A stretch of DNA of 64,000 bases from CALAED01 sp036378315. Lineage in GTDB: Bacteria > Actinomycetota > Actinomycetes > Streptosporangiales > Streptosporangiaceae. Shown here in pieces: positions 19,420-26,942 of this stretch. The stretch lies in NCBI GenBank assembly GCA_036378315.1, contig DASUWU010000105.1:1-64000 (forward strand), given 5' to 3'. Position 1 is the stretch's first letter, and every line of letters starts with the position of its first letter. The notes beneath the pieces are model-generated. The model was not told where the DNA came from. It worked only from the letters and a program-made list of their open reading frames with translations, and did no database searches. The position numbers and the translations under genes are program-made.

Positions 19420-20223
19420 TCAGCGCGTGACCGTGAGCATCAGCGGAGTGTCGATCCCGTGCCGGTGACCTGCCTCGGCGAGGAAGGCGGCCAACCAGCC
19501 AAGGGCGTCCAGTGACCATTCGGCGAGGGTGCCATCGAATGTGGCGCGGTGCTCGGCCGGCCCGTTCCACAGTTCGTCGATGACGGGCGGGCGGCGGACG
19601 AAATCGTCCAGCGCGCCCTCACCGTGGGTCAACGAAGAGACGTCGCAGGAGAAAACGTTCTGGTCCAGTTCCCGCGTCCACTGGACCAGCGCGGGCGCGG
19701 CCGAGCGTACGGCCGGATTCTGCCCGCCGTCCAACGTGACCCGCACCCGGCTGCCGCGGTGCGGGTCGCGGTCGGCGAACCAGCCCGCGTCCTCGAGCAG
19801 GGTCAGCGCGGCCGTCGCGGGCGGCTCGCCGCCGGTGTCCAGGGCCTGCACGGGCAGCAGGAGCTGGACCGCCCGCAGGTGGAGGGCGCCGATGCGCGCC
19901 GTGACGTCGCCCGCGCAGGCGAGGAAGGGCTGTACCGGCAGCGGGTGGCCGGCGGGCACCAGCGGTTCGGCGAGCGACACCTGGAACCACGCGGCCCTCG
20001 GTCCCGTGAGGTCCTGACCGGCGTCGTTCATGCCCCAGAGGCCGCCCGGCGCGGCCTCGGCGGCGGTGGCGAGCCACCCCATCGCCGAGGACCGCGCGAC
20101 GAACAGGCTGTAGGCGTCGGAGGAGGCGGCCTGCGGGTCGCGCCACGGGTGCGCCGTGAGCTCGCCGTACAGGGCCGCGAACATGGTGCTCTCGTACATG
20201 GTGCTCTCGTGCGAGACGCTCAA
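19420..20223 (-). CDS. Conserved-looking soluble protein, function unknown
   Basis: No family recognised. Codon bias supports coding: the frame stays open with typical high-GC third positions and a continuous globular composition. The start is ambiguous. TTG 20223 follows a strong GAGGGGGG at normal spacing (267 residues), while ATG 20199 and ATG 20184 lie inside a 15-bp tandem duplication that copies the start region. No signal peptide or membrane helix is evident. Trp- and Asp-rich blocks (GLWGMNDAGQDLTGPRAAWFQVSL; WTRELDQNVFSCD) suggest a folded domain. It lies 16 bp downstream of the secreted-protein gene on the same strand, so they may be co-transcribed. Confidence 0.6.
   Translation of the reverse strand: MSVSHESTMYESTMFAALYGELTAHPWRDPQAASSDAYSLFVARSSAMGWLATAAEAAPGGLWGMNDAGQDLTGPRAAWFQVSLAEPLVPAGHPLPVQPFLACAGDVTARIGALHLRAVQLLLPVQALDTGGEPPATAALTLLEDAGWFADRDPHRGSRVRVTLDGGQNPAVRSAAPALVQWTRELDQNVFSCDVSSLTHGEGALDDFVRRPPVIDELWNGPAEHRATFDGTLAEWSLDALGWLAAFLAEAGHRHGIDTPLMLTVTR
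20182..20211. repeat. 15-bp tandem duplication over start codons
   Basis: CATGGTGCTCTCGTA at 20182-20196 is followed directly by CATGGTGCTCTCGTG at 20197-20211. On the minus strand each copy reads GAGAGCACCATG, so the candidate start of the 19420-20223 gene is duplicated in frame (MYESTMFAAL). Confidence 0.9.
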
Positions 20224-20239
20224 GCCGCCCCCCTCGCCC

Positions 20240-20821
20240 CTACAAGCGCGTACAGCCGATGTTCCTGGCCGGCGTGACGAGCTTGCGCGCGTCGTCGTGC
20301 AGGCCGACCAGGTCGACGTCGATGACGCTGCGCCATCCCGCCCTGTGGTGGTTGTCGCAGTGTGCCCGCCCGGTCGCGCGGTTGCCGGCACCGCCGCCCG
20401 ACCGTACCGTCTTGCGGCCCACCGTCCCCTTGTTCCGCCAGCGGCCGTCACTGTAGTACTCCTGGAGCTGTACGGTGACGCGCGCCAGCGAGGCAGGGCA
20501 GTCGCCGTTGACCCACCAGCCGTGCCCCGACGCCTCGAACGCGGACGAGGAGATGTGGACGTAGTCGCCCCTGGTGCTGAAGACGCACCGGGCGGCGACC
20601 CCGCCCTGCTTCCCCTTGGCCGTGTTGTGCGCGTTCACCTGGCCGGTTGCCGAGTCGGGCACGGGCGCGGGGACGGGGGCGACCGCGGGGACGGCGGGCG
20701 CGGGGGCGGGGATGGGCGCGGATGCGACGGGGGCCGCGCTCGCGGCTGCCGGCGAGACTCCGAAAAGCGTCGTGCTCACGATTCCGGCAGCCATGGAGAA
20801 ACTGCGAATAGTGTGCCGCAT
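20240..20821 (-). CDS. Small secreted protein with Ala/Pro linker, function unknown
   Basis: The 193-residue product starts at ATG 20821 with GGGGG 7 nt upstream. Residues 1-30 (MRHTIRSFSMAAGIVSTTLF, then a PAAASAAP-type cleavage region) look like a Sec signal peptide. An Ala/Pro-rich linker follows (about 30-55), then a C-terminal domain of about 130 residues with cysteines near CVFSTRGDYVHISSS, NGDCPASL, RAHCDNHH and the end GCTRL, suggesting disulfides in an extracellular fold. Trp/Tyr-rich motifs such as HGWWVNGDC and QLQEYYSDGRWRNKG are typical of small streptomycete-type secreted proteins. No catalytic motif was recognised. It is followed by the unknown gene at 19420-20223. Confidence 0.72.
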   Translation of the reverse strand: MRHTIRSFSMAAGIVSTTLFGVSPAAASAAPVASAPIPAPAPAVPAVAPVPAPVPDSATGQVNAHNTAKGKQGGVAARCVFSTRGDYVHISSSAFEASGHGWWVNGDCPASLARVTVQLQEYYSDGRWRNKGTVGRKTVRSGGGAGNRATGRAHCDNHHRAGWRSVIDVDLVGLHDDARKLVTPARNIGCTRL

Positions 20822-21009
20822 ACGATAACCCCCGTGTCGAACTGAGCCTGGATTGTGCGTGCGGGTCAGGAGGTTACCTGTCGTTGCCCGCCGGTCGTGG
20901 AAAGCCATTCCAAGGCTGCAAGAACGTCACCGCGAGGTGAGGTTGAACCGTATGCCGAAAGCGCCTCTTTTACGATATTTCGGCTTAAAACAAAAATGCC
21001 GAGACCCGG

Positions 21010-21720
21010 TCAATTACCGTTTTCTTGGGGCGTGCCGGGCCGGGCGGCGAGGTGTTCGGCGATGACGAGGTCGAGGGGGTGGGTGACCTTGAGGTTGCGC
21101 TCGTCGCCGGCCACGACGCGGATGGGGACGTCGGGCAGGTAGCGGTGGACGACGCCGCAGTCGTCGGTCGCCGTGAACGACGGGTCGCCGAGCGCGAGCT
21201 CGTAGGCCTTCCGCAGGATGCCGAGGCGGAAGCCCTGCGGGGTCTGGAAGCGGCGCAGCGCGGCCCGGGGCGGCATGGCGGCGACCTGGTCGGCGGCGAT
21301 CTCGACGATCGTGTCGGCCGTCGGGACGGCCACCGCCACGGCGTCGTACGACTCGAGGGCGGCCAGGCAGCCGGCGATGACGGCGCCGCCGACGAAGGGC
21401 CTGGCCGCGTCGTGGAAGAGGACGACAGCGTCGTCAGGGGCCGTGGCGAGCGCGTCGAGGGCGCGCAGGGTCGACTCCGTGCGGCTGTCGCCGCCACTGA
21501 TCACCCGGCGGACCTTGCGGAACGGGCGGGCGATCGCGGTCGCGGCGTCCTCGTGGCCGGCGGCCATGACGACGAGGATGTCGTCGACGCCGGCCGCGGC
21601 GTCGAAGGCCTCGATGGCATAGGACAGCATGGGCCGGCCGGCCACCTCGATGAGCTGCTTGGGAGCGGGTCCGCCGAGCCGCCGGCCGACGCCCCCCGCG
21701 AGCACGACGGCGGTCGTCAT
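21010..21720 (-). CDS. ispD: IspD/TarI-family cytidylyltransferase
   Basis: A CTP:sugar-alcohol-phosphate cytidylyltransferase. It may be IspD (2-C-methylerythritol 4-phosphate, isoprenoid pathway) or a TarI/ribitol-phosphate-type enzyme. The 236-residue product from ATG 21720 (GAGG 8 nt upstream) has TTAVVLAGGVGRRLGGPAPKQ (CTP-binding loop with the PKQ Lys), FHDAARPFV, FQTPQGFRL, TDDCGVVHRY and the C-terminal RNLKVTHPLDLVIAE. Both families share these motifs. No ispF or other MEP gene is adjacent. Its divergent neighbours are two CDP-alcohol phosphotransferases and a glycerol-1-phosphate dehydrogenase, which makes a polyol-phosphate role plausible. Confidence 0.8.
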   Translation of the reverse strand: MTTAVVLAGGVGRRLGGPAPKQLIEVAGRPMLSYAIEAFDAAAGVDDILVVMAAGHEDAATAIARPFRKVRRVISGGDSRTESTLRALDALATAPDDAVVLFHDAARPFVGGAVIAGCLAALESYDAVAVAVPTADTIVEIAADQVAAMPPRAALRRFQTPQGFRLGILRKAYELALGDPSFTATDDCGVVHRYLPDVPIRVVAGDERNLKVTHPLDLVIAEHLAARPGTPQENGN

Positions 21721-21847
21721 CGCCGCGGCCTCCGCGGGTGGGTGGGGCCCGCGTGACGGATCCTTGCCGCTACGCTGTGGGAACACTCGAGGTCTTGATC
21801 TTGATCTTTGCGGTGCATTCCCGTGTCCTGACGTTCGGAGGACGTCG

Positions 21848-23509
21848 ATGACAGTGGCTGTTGTGCTGGCGACCGAGGCTGCTCCCGGCGGCCCGGGTGC
21901 CGGGCCGACGGCGGAGCTCCCCTACGGGCCGGCAGGCACGCTGCTGGAGCGCCTCCTGGATCAGCTCACCTCGCTCAACGTACACCACGGCCGGATCATC
22001 GTCCGGCGCGATATCGCCGCGCGGCTGCGCGAGCGGGGGGAGCGGCTCGGCTTCGACGTCATCGAGTCCAAGGACGTCGCCGACGACCTGCGGGTGGTCG
22101 CCGAGGCGGCCAGGGAGGCGCGGCAGCCGCTGCTGATCCTGCACGGGGACACCGTCGCGAGCGGCGAGCTGCTCACCCGCCTGGTCTGCGACTCGAAGGC
22201 GCCGGCGTCGGCCGTGGTCTCCAGGGCGCGGGCGGCGGACGCGCCGACCAGGCCGGTGGTCAGGCTCGGCCGCGCCAGGATCGTGTCCGCCGGCTCCCGG
22301 TACCACCAGGTCACCAACCCGAACGCGGTGTTTCGCGGGGTGCTGCGGGTGGCGCCGCCGGAGACCGCCGCGCTCGCCGGGGTCGCCGACGCGCTCGCCG
22401 AGATCGTGGACGGGCTCCGCCCCGTGTCACCGATCAGGACGGCGGACGAGCCGGCGGGCGAGGAGTTCGAGCGGTTCGTCGAGCGCGATGTCGAGGGCGA
22501 TCTCGACGGGTCGTCCACGGCGGCGCCCGGCCCGGTGCTGACCACCACGGCGCCGCGCGGCGACGACGTCCCCGCGCTGCTGCTCACCGGTCTCGTGCGC
22601 GCCGGGGTACGGGTGCGGCCGCGCGGGATACGGGTACTCGTCTGCGAGCGCGCCCTCACCGCCGAGCAGGCGGCGGCGGCCCGTACAGCGGCCCTGTCGG
22701 TCGACGAGGACCGGGTACGCCTGGACGCCGCGGTCAAGGGCGACGACGGCTTCTTCACGACGTACGCGGTCAGCTCGTACTCCTGGCGCATCGCCCGCTG
22801 GGCGGCCCGCCACCGGCTGACCCCGAACATGGTGACCTCGATCTCGATGGGCGTCGCCGTGCTGGCCGCGGTCTGGTTCGCCGCCGGCACCCGCGCCGGC
22901 ATGGTCGTCGGCGCCGTCTTGCTGTACTTCGCGTTCGTCCTCGACTGCGTGGACGGGCAGCTCGCCAGGTACACGCGGCAGTTCAGCACGCTGGGTGCCT
23001 GGCTGGACGCGACGTTCGACCGGGCCAAGGAGTACGTCGCGTACGCGGGTCTCGCCGTGGGTTCGACGGCGGCCGCGGCGGCCAGCGGGGTGCACGGCGG
23101 GAACGTGTGGCGGCTCGCGGTGGCGGCGATGGCGGTGCAGACGTGCCGGCACATGGTCGACTTCGCCTTCGGGGCGGCCAAGCGCCGCGGCACCGGGGGC
23201 GCGCCGCTGCCGGTGCTGCCGCTGGACGCGCCGGACGACGCCGCCCTCGACCCGCCGCCGGGACCGGCCGCGACCGCACACGTCAACCCGGGCCGGCTGG
23301 CCATCAGGCTGTCCAACCGTACGGAGCGGATGCCAGGGCTGCGGTGGGCGAAGAAGATCGTCATCCTGCCGATCGGGGAGCGGTTCGCCGTGATCTCGCT
23401 GACCGCCGCGCTCTTCAACGCGAGGGTGACGTTTCTCGTGCTGCTGAGCTGGGGCCTGCTCGCCGCCGCCTACACCCTGTCCGGCCGGATCCTGAGGTCC
23501 CTCGCATGA
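21848..23509 (+). CDS. Fusion of a nucleotidyltransferase-like domain with a CDP-alcohol phosphotransferase
   Basis: The 553-residue product starts at ATG 21848, 5 nt behind GGAGGA. Residues 1-190 resemble a sugar nucleotidyltransferase fold (TVAVVLATE start, LLERLLDQLTSL, LLILHGDTVASGELL) but lack the usual GxGxRLxP...PK loop, so this half may be degenerate. Residues about 310-540 are a membrane CDP-alcohol phosphotransferase with the complete motif D366-CV-D369-G-QL-A373-R374-(x8)-G383-AWL-D387-ATF-D391 and several hydrophobic helices. The architecture recalls bifunctional IPCT/DIPP synthases, which make CDP-inositol and then a phosphodiester; substrate here is unknown. The stop overlaps the next ATG (ATGA), showing operon coupling. 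Confidence 0.85.
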   Translation: MTVAVVLATEAAPGGPGAGPTAELPYGPAGTLLERLLDQLTSLNVHHGRIIVRRDIAARLRERGERLGFDVIESKDVADDLRVVAEAAREARQPLLILHGDTVASGELLTRLVCDSKAPASAVVSRARAADAPTRPVVRLGRARIVSAGSRYHQVTNPNAVFRGVLRVAPPETAALAGVADALAEIVDGLRPVSPIRTADEPAGEEFERFVERDVEGDLDGSSTAAPGPVLTTTAPRGDDVPALLLTGLVRAGVRVRPRGIRVLVCERALTAEQAAAARTAALSVDEDRVRLDAAVKGDDGFFTTYAVSSYSWRIARWAARHRLTPNMVTSISMGVAVLAAVWFAAGTRAGMVVGAVLLYFAFVLDCVDGQLARYTRQFSTLGAWLDATFDRAKEYVAYAGLAVGSTAAAAASGVHGGNVWRLAVAAMAVQTCRHMVDFAFGAAKRRGTGGAPLPVLPLDAPDDAALDPPPGPAATAHVNPGRLAIRLSNRTERMPGLRWAKKIVILPIGERFAVISLTAALFNARVTFLVLLSWGLLAAAYTLSGRILRSLA

Positions 23510-24228
23510 CCGCCGACGCTGGAAACATCGATGCCGGAAACACCGATGCCGGAAACACCGATGCCGGAAACCACGCCGTACGCGCCAGGGCCGCGGACGC
23601 GGTCGCCTACCACGGCGGGCGGCTGATCGCCTACCGCGACGACGGCTGGCCGGCCCGGCTGCTCGGCCGTGTCCTGGGCCGGGCGGCGCGCGGCTGGCCG
23701 CCGCTGGCGCCGGCGCTCGTCGCGGCGGCGAGCACCGTCGTGCTGATCGTCGCCGGCACCGGCGAGCGGGCCGACCTGATGCTGTTCGCCCCCGTCGTCG
23801 CGCTGCTGCTGGCGGGGCCGGCGGCCGGCCATCCGCACGGCGGCCGTCTCGACTGGCTGGTCCCGCCGGTGATCAGGGTGACCGAGTACGGTTACCTGGC
23901 GGCGCTGGGCTTCGCGCGGGATGTGCCGGATCCGATGATCTACGTGCTGATCGCCGTTCTCGCCTACCACCACTACGACATCGTCTACCGCACCCGGCAG
24001 AAATTGTGGCCGCGAGATTGGGTGTTTCGGGCTGGTCTCGGCTGGGATGGCAGGATGCTGGTTGCTGCTGCGTCCGCTTTCGCCGGCATCGCGACATTCG
24101 CGTACGCCGCGCTGGCGGCCTATCTTGGCGTGCTGTTCGGCGTCGAGAGCGTCCTCGCCTGGGCGCGCACCGAGCGAGGCGAAGGCGTGATGGTCAACCT
24201 GGAGGAAGAGGAGGAGGCGGGCTCGTGA
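23506..24228 (+). CDS. Membrane protein, probably DUF5941 family
   Basis: The 240-residue product starts at ATG 23506 overlapping the upstream stop. Residues 6-22 are a GN(T/I)DA pentapeptide repeat made by a 15-bp tandem repeat. Then come AVAYHGGRLIAYRDDGWPARLL and about four hydrophobic segments (LAPALVAAASTVVLIVAG; LMLFAPVVALLLAGPAAG; MIYVLIAVLAYHHYDIVYRTRQ; LVAAASAFAGIATFAYAALAAYLGVLFG), ending in an acidic NLEEEEEAGS tail. Gene order beside a CDP-alcohol phosphotransferase and the YHHYDIVYR motif fit the actinobacterial DUF5941 family as I remember it; its function is unknown. The charged YHHYD centre could hold a catalytic or substrate-binding site. Confidence 0.75.
   Translation: MTADAGNIDAGNTDAGNTDAGNHAVRARAADAVAYHGGRLIAYRDDGWPARLLGRVLGRAARGWPPLAPALVAAASTVVLIVAGTGERADLMLFAPVVALLLAGPAAGHPHGGRLDWLVPPVIRVTEYGYLAALGFARDVPDPMIYVLIAVLAYHHYDIVYRTRQKLWPRDWVFRAGLGWDGRMLVAAASAFAGIATFAYAALAAYLGVLFGVESVLAWARTERGEGVMVNLEEEEEAGS
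23521..23572. repeat. 15-bp tandem repeat encoding GN(T/I)DA
   Basis: Units at 23521-23535, 23536-23550 and 23551-23565 (GGAAACACCGATGCC with one variant base) plus a partial fourth copy. They add in-frame pentapeptides to the N-terminus of the 23506-24228 protein. Confidence 0.9.
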
Positions 24229-24264
24229 TCGGCATGGTGCTCTCGTGATCGGTATGGTGCTCGC
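24225..24264. repeat. 20-bp tandem duplication of a translation start, creating a 7-codon leader ORF
   Basis: GTGATCGGCATGGTGCTCTC (24225-24244) is followed directly by GTGATCGGTATGGTGCTCGC (24245-24264), 18 of 20 identical. The first copy reads MIGMVLS and then stops at 24246-24248, overlapping the real start at 24245. The first GTG overlaps the upstream stop (GTGA), so it was probably the original coupled start. Confidence 0.9.
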
Positions 24265-25000
24265 GGCCGGGGCCGGACGGCGCCTGCGGCCGTACACCGA
24301 CACCCTCCCCAAAGCGCTGGTCCCCGTCGACGGCGAGACGACGATCCTCGACATCGCGCTGCGGAACCTGGCCGACGTCGGGCTGACCGAGGTGGTCGTC
24401 GTCGTCGGTTACCGCGCGGAGGCGGTCGAGAAACGTACGACGGAGCTGTCGGCGCGTTACGGCGTCGCTCTCACCCTCGTCCACAACGACAAGGCCGAGG
24501 AGTGGAACAACGCCTACTCCATGTGGCTGGCGCGAGATCACTTCTCCAAGGGCGTCCTCATGGTGAACGGCGACACAGTGCATCCGGTGAGCGTCGAGAA
24601 AACTCTATTGTCGGGCCGCGGCGCCGGCATCGTCCTCGCGGTGGACAACGTGAAAACTCTTGCTGACGAGGAGATGAAGGTCACGCTCGACGACGCGGGC
24701 CGGCTCGCCCGGATCACCAAGCTGATGGACCCCGCCGATGCGTACGGTGAGTACATCGGCGCGACGCTCGTCGAGCCGGCCGCGGCCGACCCGCTGGCGG
24801 CCGCCCTCGAGGCGACCTGGCGGCGCGACCCGAACCTGTACTACGAAGACGGCTACCAGGAGCTGGTCGACCGCGGCGGCGAGATCGCCGTGGCCCCGAT
24901 CGGCGCGGTCGACTGGGTCGAGGTCGACGACCACGCCGACCTGGAAAAGGCCCGCCGCGTCGCCAAGACCTACGGGATCACCGCCCGAGAAGGGCGCTAG
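24245..25000 (+). CDS. LicC-like sugar/choline-phosphate nucleotidyltransferase
   Basis: An NTP transferase of the GlmU/RmlA/LicC fold that activates a small phosphorylated alcohol or sugar. The 251-residue product has the intact signature MVLAAGAGRRLRPYTDTLPKAL (nucleotide loop and PK lysine, residues 4-25), then EVVVVVGYRAEAVEK, NAYSMWLARDHF (a feature of phosphocholine cytidylyltransferases), VNGDTVHPVSV (Mg-binding Asp), IGATLVEP and WVEVDDHADLEKA (second Mg-binding Asp). Start GTG 24245 is fixed by the first beta-strand; a near-copy of the same start 20 bp upstream dead-ends after seven codons. With a glycerol-1-phosphate dehydrogenase 4 bp downstream, its substrate may be glycerol 1-phosphate or another polyol phosphate. 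Confidence 0.87.
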   Translation: MIGMVLAAGAGRRLRPYTDTLPKALVPVDGETTILDIALRNLADVGLTEVVVVVGYRAEAVEKRTTELSARYGVALTLVHNDKAEEWNNAYSMWLARDHFSKGVLMVNGDTVHPVSVEKTLLSGRGAGIVLAVDNVKTLADEEMKVTLDDAGRLARITKLMDPADAYGEYIGATLVEPAAADPLAAALEATWRRDPNLYYEDGYQELVDRGGEIAVAPIGAVDWVEVDDHADLEKARRVAKTYGITAREGR

Positions 25001-25004
25001 CCAC

Positions 25005-26078
25005 ATGCCGCTGCTCGCGCGAATGCTCAGCGCTCCGCTGTCGATCGACGTGCGGCGCGGCGCCATCGTCGGCCTGGGCGAGCTGCTCGCCGGCCGCAGG
25101 ATCGCGACCGAGGGCAGGGTGGCGGTCGCCGTCGGGGCCGGCCAGGGCGACCAGATCGCCGACGAGGTCCGCCCGACTCTGCGCGAGTGCGAACTGTTCC
25201 GGGTCGACGGCGCCTCGGTGGACTCCGCCGTGGACCTCGGCTCGCAGCTGCGCGGCGGCTCGTACGAGGCGGTCATCGGCATCGGCGGCGGCCGGACGAT
25301 CGACGCCACCAAGTACGCGGCGACGCTCGCCGGGATCCCGATGGTCTCGGTCGCCACCAACCTCTCCCACGACGGGATCTGCTCGCCGGTCGCCTCGCTC
25401 GAACACGAAAAGGGCAAAAGCTCGTTCGGCGTCGTGATGCCCATCGCCGTCGTCGTCGACCTCGACTACGTCCACGCGGCGCCGAAGCGCCTGGTCAGGT
25501 CCGGGGTCGGCGACGTGCTCAGCAACCTGTCGGCGGTGGAGGACTGGGAGCTGTCCCACCGCGAGCAGGGCGACCCGATCGACCGGCTCGCGCTCACGCT
25601 CGCCCGCACCGCCGCCGAGGCGCTCATCTTCCAGCCGGAGTCGATCGGCTCCGACCGCTTCCTGACCGTGCTCGCCGAGGGGCTCGTGCTGTCCGGGATG
25701 GCGATGTCGTTCGCCGGCTCGTCCCGCCCGGCCAGCGGCGGCGACCACGAGATCCTGCACGCCATCGACCACCTCTTCCCCGGCACCGCCAACCACGGCG
25801 AGCTGGCCGGGATCGGCGCGGCGTTCTGCTTCTTCCTGCGGCACGAGTTCCTGGACGAGGACCCGGCGCGGACCCGCACGGTGGCCGACTGCCTGCGCCG
25901 GCACCGGCTGCCGCTGGTGCCGAAGGACATCGGGCTGACCGACGAGCAGTTCGCCCAGGCGGTCGTGCACGCGCCGCAGACCAGGCCGGGCCGCTACACC
26001 ATCCTGGAGTATCTCGGCCTGGACGAGGCCGCGGCGCGCAAGGCCGTCGCCGAGTACGTCCGGGTGATCGGGCACTGA
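25005..26078 (+). CDS. EgsA/AraM-type sn-glycerol-1-phosphate dehydrogenase
   Basis: A metal-dependent NAD(P) enzyme that reduces dihydroxyacetone phosphate to sn-glycerol 1-phosphate, the stereoisomer used in archaeal lipids. The 357-residue product has the nucleotide loop IGIGGGRTIDATKYAA (G94-G96, D100, K103), the metal/substrate motifs SHDGICSPVASL (D123), GSSRPASGGDHEILHAID (H248) and ANHGELAGIGA (H264). The two motifs HDG.-SPVAS and GSSRP.SG..H are characteristic of EgsA/AraM rather than of glycerol dehydrogenase or dehydroquinate synthase. It starts at ATG 25005, 4 bp after the nucleotidyltransferase, and 1 bp separates its stop from the second CDP-alcohol phosphotransferase. A related polyol-phosphate substrate is possible. 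Confidence 0.85.
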   Translation: MPLLARMLSAPLSIDVRRGAIVGLGELLAGRRIATEGRVAVAVGAGQGDQIADEVRPTLRECELFRVDGASVDSAVDLGSQLRGGSYEAVIGIGGGRTIDATKYAATLAGIPMVSVATNLSHDGICSPVASLEHEKGKSSFGVVMPIAVVVDLDYVHAAPKRLVRSGVGDVLSNLSAVEDWELSHREQGDPIDRLALTLARTAAEALIFQPESIGSDRFLTVLAEGLVLSGMAMSFAGSSRPASGGDHEILHAIDHLFPGTANHGELAGIGAAFCFFLRHEFLDEDPARTRTVADCLRRHRLPLVPKDIGLTDEQFAQAVVHAPQTRPGRYTILEYLGLDEAAARKAVAEYVRVIGH

Positions 26079-26079
26079 C

Positions 26080-26880
26080 ATGGCCGCACGCAAACCCCCG
26101 ACGCTCGCCGAGGTCCGTACGGGCGGCCAGCCCCCGGGCCTGATGGACCGGCGCAACGAGGAGCACTGGGCGGGCCGCCTCTACATGCGCTCGGTGTCGC
26201 CGTACTTCTCCTGGCTGTTCATCAGGATCGGCTTCGCGCCGAACCAGCTCACCGCGCTGATGGTGTGCTGCGGCGTCCTGGCCGGCGTAGCGGTGGCGCT
26301 GCCGCTGACCGGGGGGCCGTTGCTCGCCGGCGCGGTCGCCGGCGCCGTGCTCGTCCAGGCCTACCTGCTGCTCGACTGTTCGGACGGCGAGGTGGCCAGG
26401 TTCACCGGCCGGACCTCGGTCACCGGGGTCTACCTCGACCGGATCGGCCACTACCTGTCCGAGGTGGCCCTCCTGGTCGGCCTCGGTTACCGGGCGCAGG
26501 GCGCGCTGACCTCGGGCGGCTGGGCGCAGCTGGGTCTGGTCGCCGCGCTGGGCGCCGCGCTGATCAAGGCCGAGACCGACAACGTGGTGGTGGCCAGGGC
26601 CAAGTCCGGGCTGCCGGTCGAGCCGGCCAGCGGCGACCGCGCGCTGCGCCCACGGTCGACGGCGCTCGCGCTGGCCAGGCAGGCGGCGTCGATGCTGCGC
26701 TTCCACCGGATCATCGGCGCGGTGGAGCTGTCGTTGCTCATCCTGGCCGCCGCGGTGATCGATTATTTCGGCGGCGGCCGTACCGCGACCCGCTGGCTGG
26801 TGGCCGTGGTCGCCGCGGTCGCCGTGCTGCAGACCGTGCTGCACCTGGTCAGCGTCCTCGCCTCCCGGAGGCTCAAGTGA
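26080..26880 (+). CDS. CDP-alcohol phosphotransferase with altered motif (D4 to His)
   Basis: An integral membrane enzyme that should transfer a phospho-alcohol from a CDP-activated donor to an acceptor alcohol. The 266-residue product has about six hydrophobic segments and the family motif D99-CS-D102-G-EV-A106-R107-(x8)-G116-VYL-D120-RIG-H124. The last position, the catalytic-base aspartate (D4) of the canonical family, is His here. The frame is otherwise intact and well conserved in layout, so it is likely a functional subfamily rather than a dead gene. It follows the glycerol-1-phosphate dehydrogenase by 1 bp and its TGA overlaps a GTG (GTGA) leading to a tiny ORF before the GT2. Confidence 0.87.
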   Translation: MAARKPPTLAEVRTGGQPPGLMDRRNEEHWAGRLYMRSVSPYFSWLFIRIGFAPNQLTALMVCCGVLAGVAVALPLTGGPLLAGAVAGAVLVQAYLLLDCSDGEVARFTGRTSVTGVYLDRIGHYLSEVALLVGLGYRAQGALTSGGWAQLGLVAALGAALIKAETDNVVVARAKSGLPVEPASGDRALRPRSTALALARQAASMLRFHRIIGAVELSLLILAAAVIDYFGGGRTATRWLVAVVAAVAVLQTVLHLVSVLASRRLK

Positions 26881-26942
26881 GCCGCAAGAGCGCGCCGGGC
26901 GCTGAGCGGGAAACGCCGAGCGCTGAACGGGCAGCGCCATGA
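26877..26942 (+). CDS. Possible 21-residue coupling ORF between CDP-alcohol phosphotransferase and GT2
   Basis: GTG 26877 overlaps the upstream stop (GTGA) and its own stop at 26940-26942 overlaps the GT2 start (ATGA), so ribosomes could pass through the whole chain. The peptide is charged and low-complexity (MSRKSAPGAERETPSAER, then AAP) with an internal echo ERETPS/ERAAP. It is more likely a translational relay than a functional protein; it could also be the remnant of a shortened gene. Confidence 0.35.
   Translation: MSRKSAPGAERETPSAERAAP

Noticed and set aside
20822..21009. AT-rich gap as an RNA gene or riboswitch
   Set aside because: Short stems (CGGT-CAATT-ACCG; TCGGC...GCCGA) exist but no conserved riboswitch pattern; it may simply hold a terminator after the cytidylyltransferase gene.
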